Assembly: GCF_029224025.1 (NCBI RefSeq)
Contig: NZ_CP119392.1
Coordinates: 1,821,001-1,885,000, forward strand
Source: Rhodanobacter sp. AS-Z3
GTDB taxonomy: Bacteria; Pseudomonadota; Gammaproteobacteria; Xanthomonadales; Rhodanobacteraceae
Direction of reading: 5' to 3'
DNA length: 64,000 nucleotides
The notes under the pieces are model-generated. The model worked only from the letters and a program-made list of their open reading frames with translations, did not search any database and was not told the DNA's origin. The position numbers and the translations under genes are program-made. Of this stretch, positions 63,819-64,000 are shown one piece after another; positions within the stretch are counted from its first letter, which is position 1, and each line of letters begins with the position of its first letter.

Positions 63819-64000
63819 ATGGCGACCCTTGGCCTCAACGACGTCAAAACGGGCAAGAAGATCCTTCACAATGGTGATCCGTGGATCATCACCGAAGCGG
63901 ACTTCGTCAAGCCCGGCAAGGGTCAGGCGTTCACCCGCATTCGCATCCGCAACTTGAAGGATGGTCGCACCACCGAGCAGACGCTGAAGTCGAGCGACTC
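63819..64000 (+). CDS. efp: elongation factor P (5' part)
   Basis: First 60 codons; the gene runs off the window. [20 protein letters not shown] opening, [20 protein letters not shown] next. Lys34 in the PGKGQAF loop, the residue beta-lysylated by EpmA/EpmB, is present. GGAG at 63804-63807 is 11 bases before ATG. EF-P rescues ribosomes stalled on polyproline. Confidence 0.96.
   Translation, partial: MATLGLNDVKTGKKILHNGDPWIITEADFVKPGKGQAFTRIRIRNLKDGRTTEQTLKSSD

Overview
The window is high-GC gammaproteobacterial chromosome. Gene content and order (leuS-lptE-holA-nadD, rpsP-rimM-trmD-rplS, a FimX homologue beside epmB/efp, many PAS/GGDEF/EAL proteins) point to the Xanthomonadales, most likely a Rhodanobacteraceae member (Rhodanobacter/Dyella-like). 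The genus is inferred from protein similarity remembered by eye, not from a search. No phage, insertion sequence, CRISPR array, tRNA or rRNA was seen; this is mainly core chromosome with a few accessory stretches.

Layout. 1-1780: end of an N-type (alternative, probably Na+-linked) F1Fo ATPase operon (alpha, gamma). 1781-2718: a gene-poor stretch with a decayed glycoamylase-like fragment and a small membrane protein. 2719-9303: a large PAS/GAF/GGDEF/EAL protein, an ECF sigma factor with a co-transcribed membrane protein, a DUF4442 thioesterase between REP-like palindromes, and a thioredoxin/TPR chaperone. 9428-12996: pqiA-pqiA-pqiB-pqiC, an envelope lipid-transport (MCE) operon with PqiA split in two. 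13089-18050: leuS-lptE-holA-nadD. 18313-24863: genes separating nadD from rsfS-rlmH, namely a diguanylate cyclase, a NERD-nuclease/helicase, a DUF2236 oxygenase, DAHP synthase with a transcription attenuator, a small GNAT and a DUF1345 protein. 24999-29837: rsfS, rlmH, GNAT, maf, CPBP protease, MAPEG, zinc metallopeptidase, YkgJ. 29994-38926: DODA dioxygenase, TPR-sulfotransferase, two DEAD-box RNA helicases (deaD, rhlE), fghA, a RimJ-like acetyltransferase, slyD, an NlpC/P60 lipoprotein.

38996-43540 holds a BlaI repressor and an M56-peptidase/TonB membrane protein with two BlaI-type operators, a secreted ChaN/EreA-like protein, hutG and a small Asr-like protein. 43640-49703 is a minus-strand run: asnS, MalM-like lipoprotein, small membrane protein, SDR, aminomuconate-semialdehyde-type dehydrogenase, carbonic anhydrase and RidA; the last part looks like the distal half of a kynurenine/aminophenol route. 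49853-60497 is housekeeping: A-type Fe-S carrier, rpsF-rpsR-rplI, dnaB, alr, radA, cytochrome-assembly protein, ffh, rpsP-rimM-trmD-rplS. 60544-64000 carries fimX, epmB and the start of efp.

The most notable items are a leader-peptide attenuator rich in Phe/Trp/Tyr codons in front of DAHP synthase; a BlaI circuit whose membrane protease carries a TonB domain instead of a beta-lactam sensor; a hairpin that buries the rhlE Shine-Dalgarno sequence; two DnaA boxes 21 bp apart upstream of dnaB; and the aminomuconate dehydrogenase/carbonic anhydrase/RidA operon.
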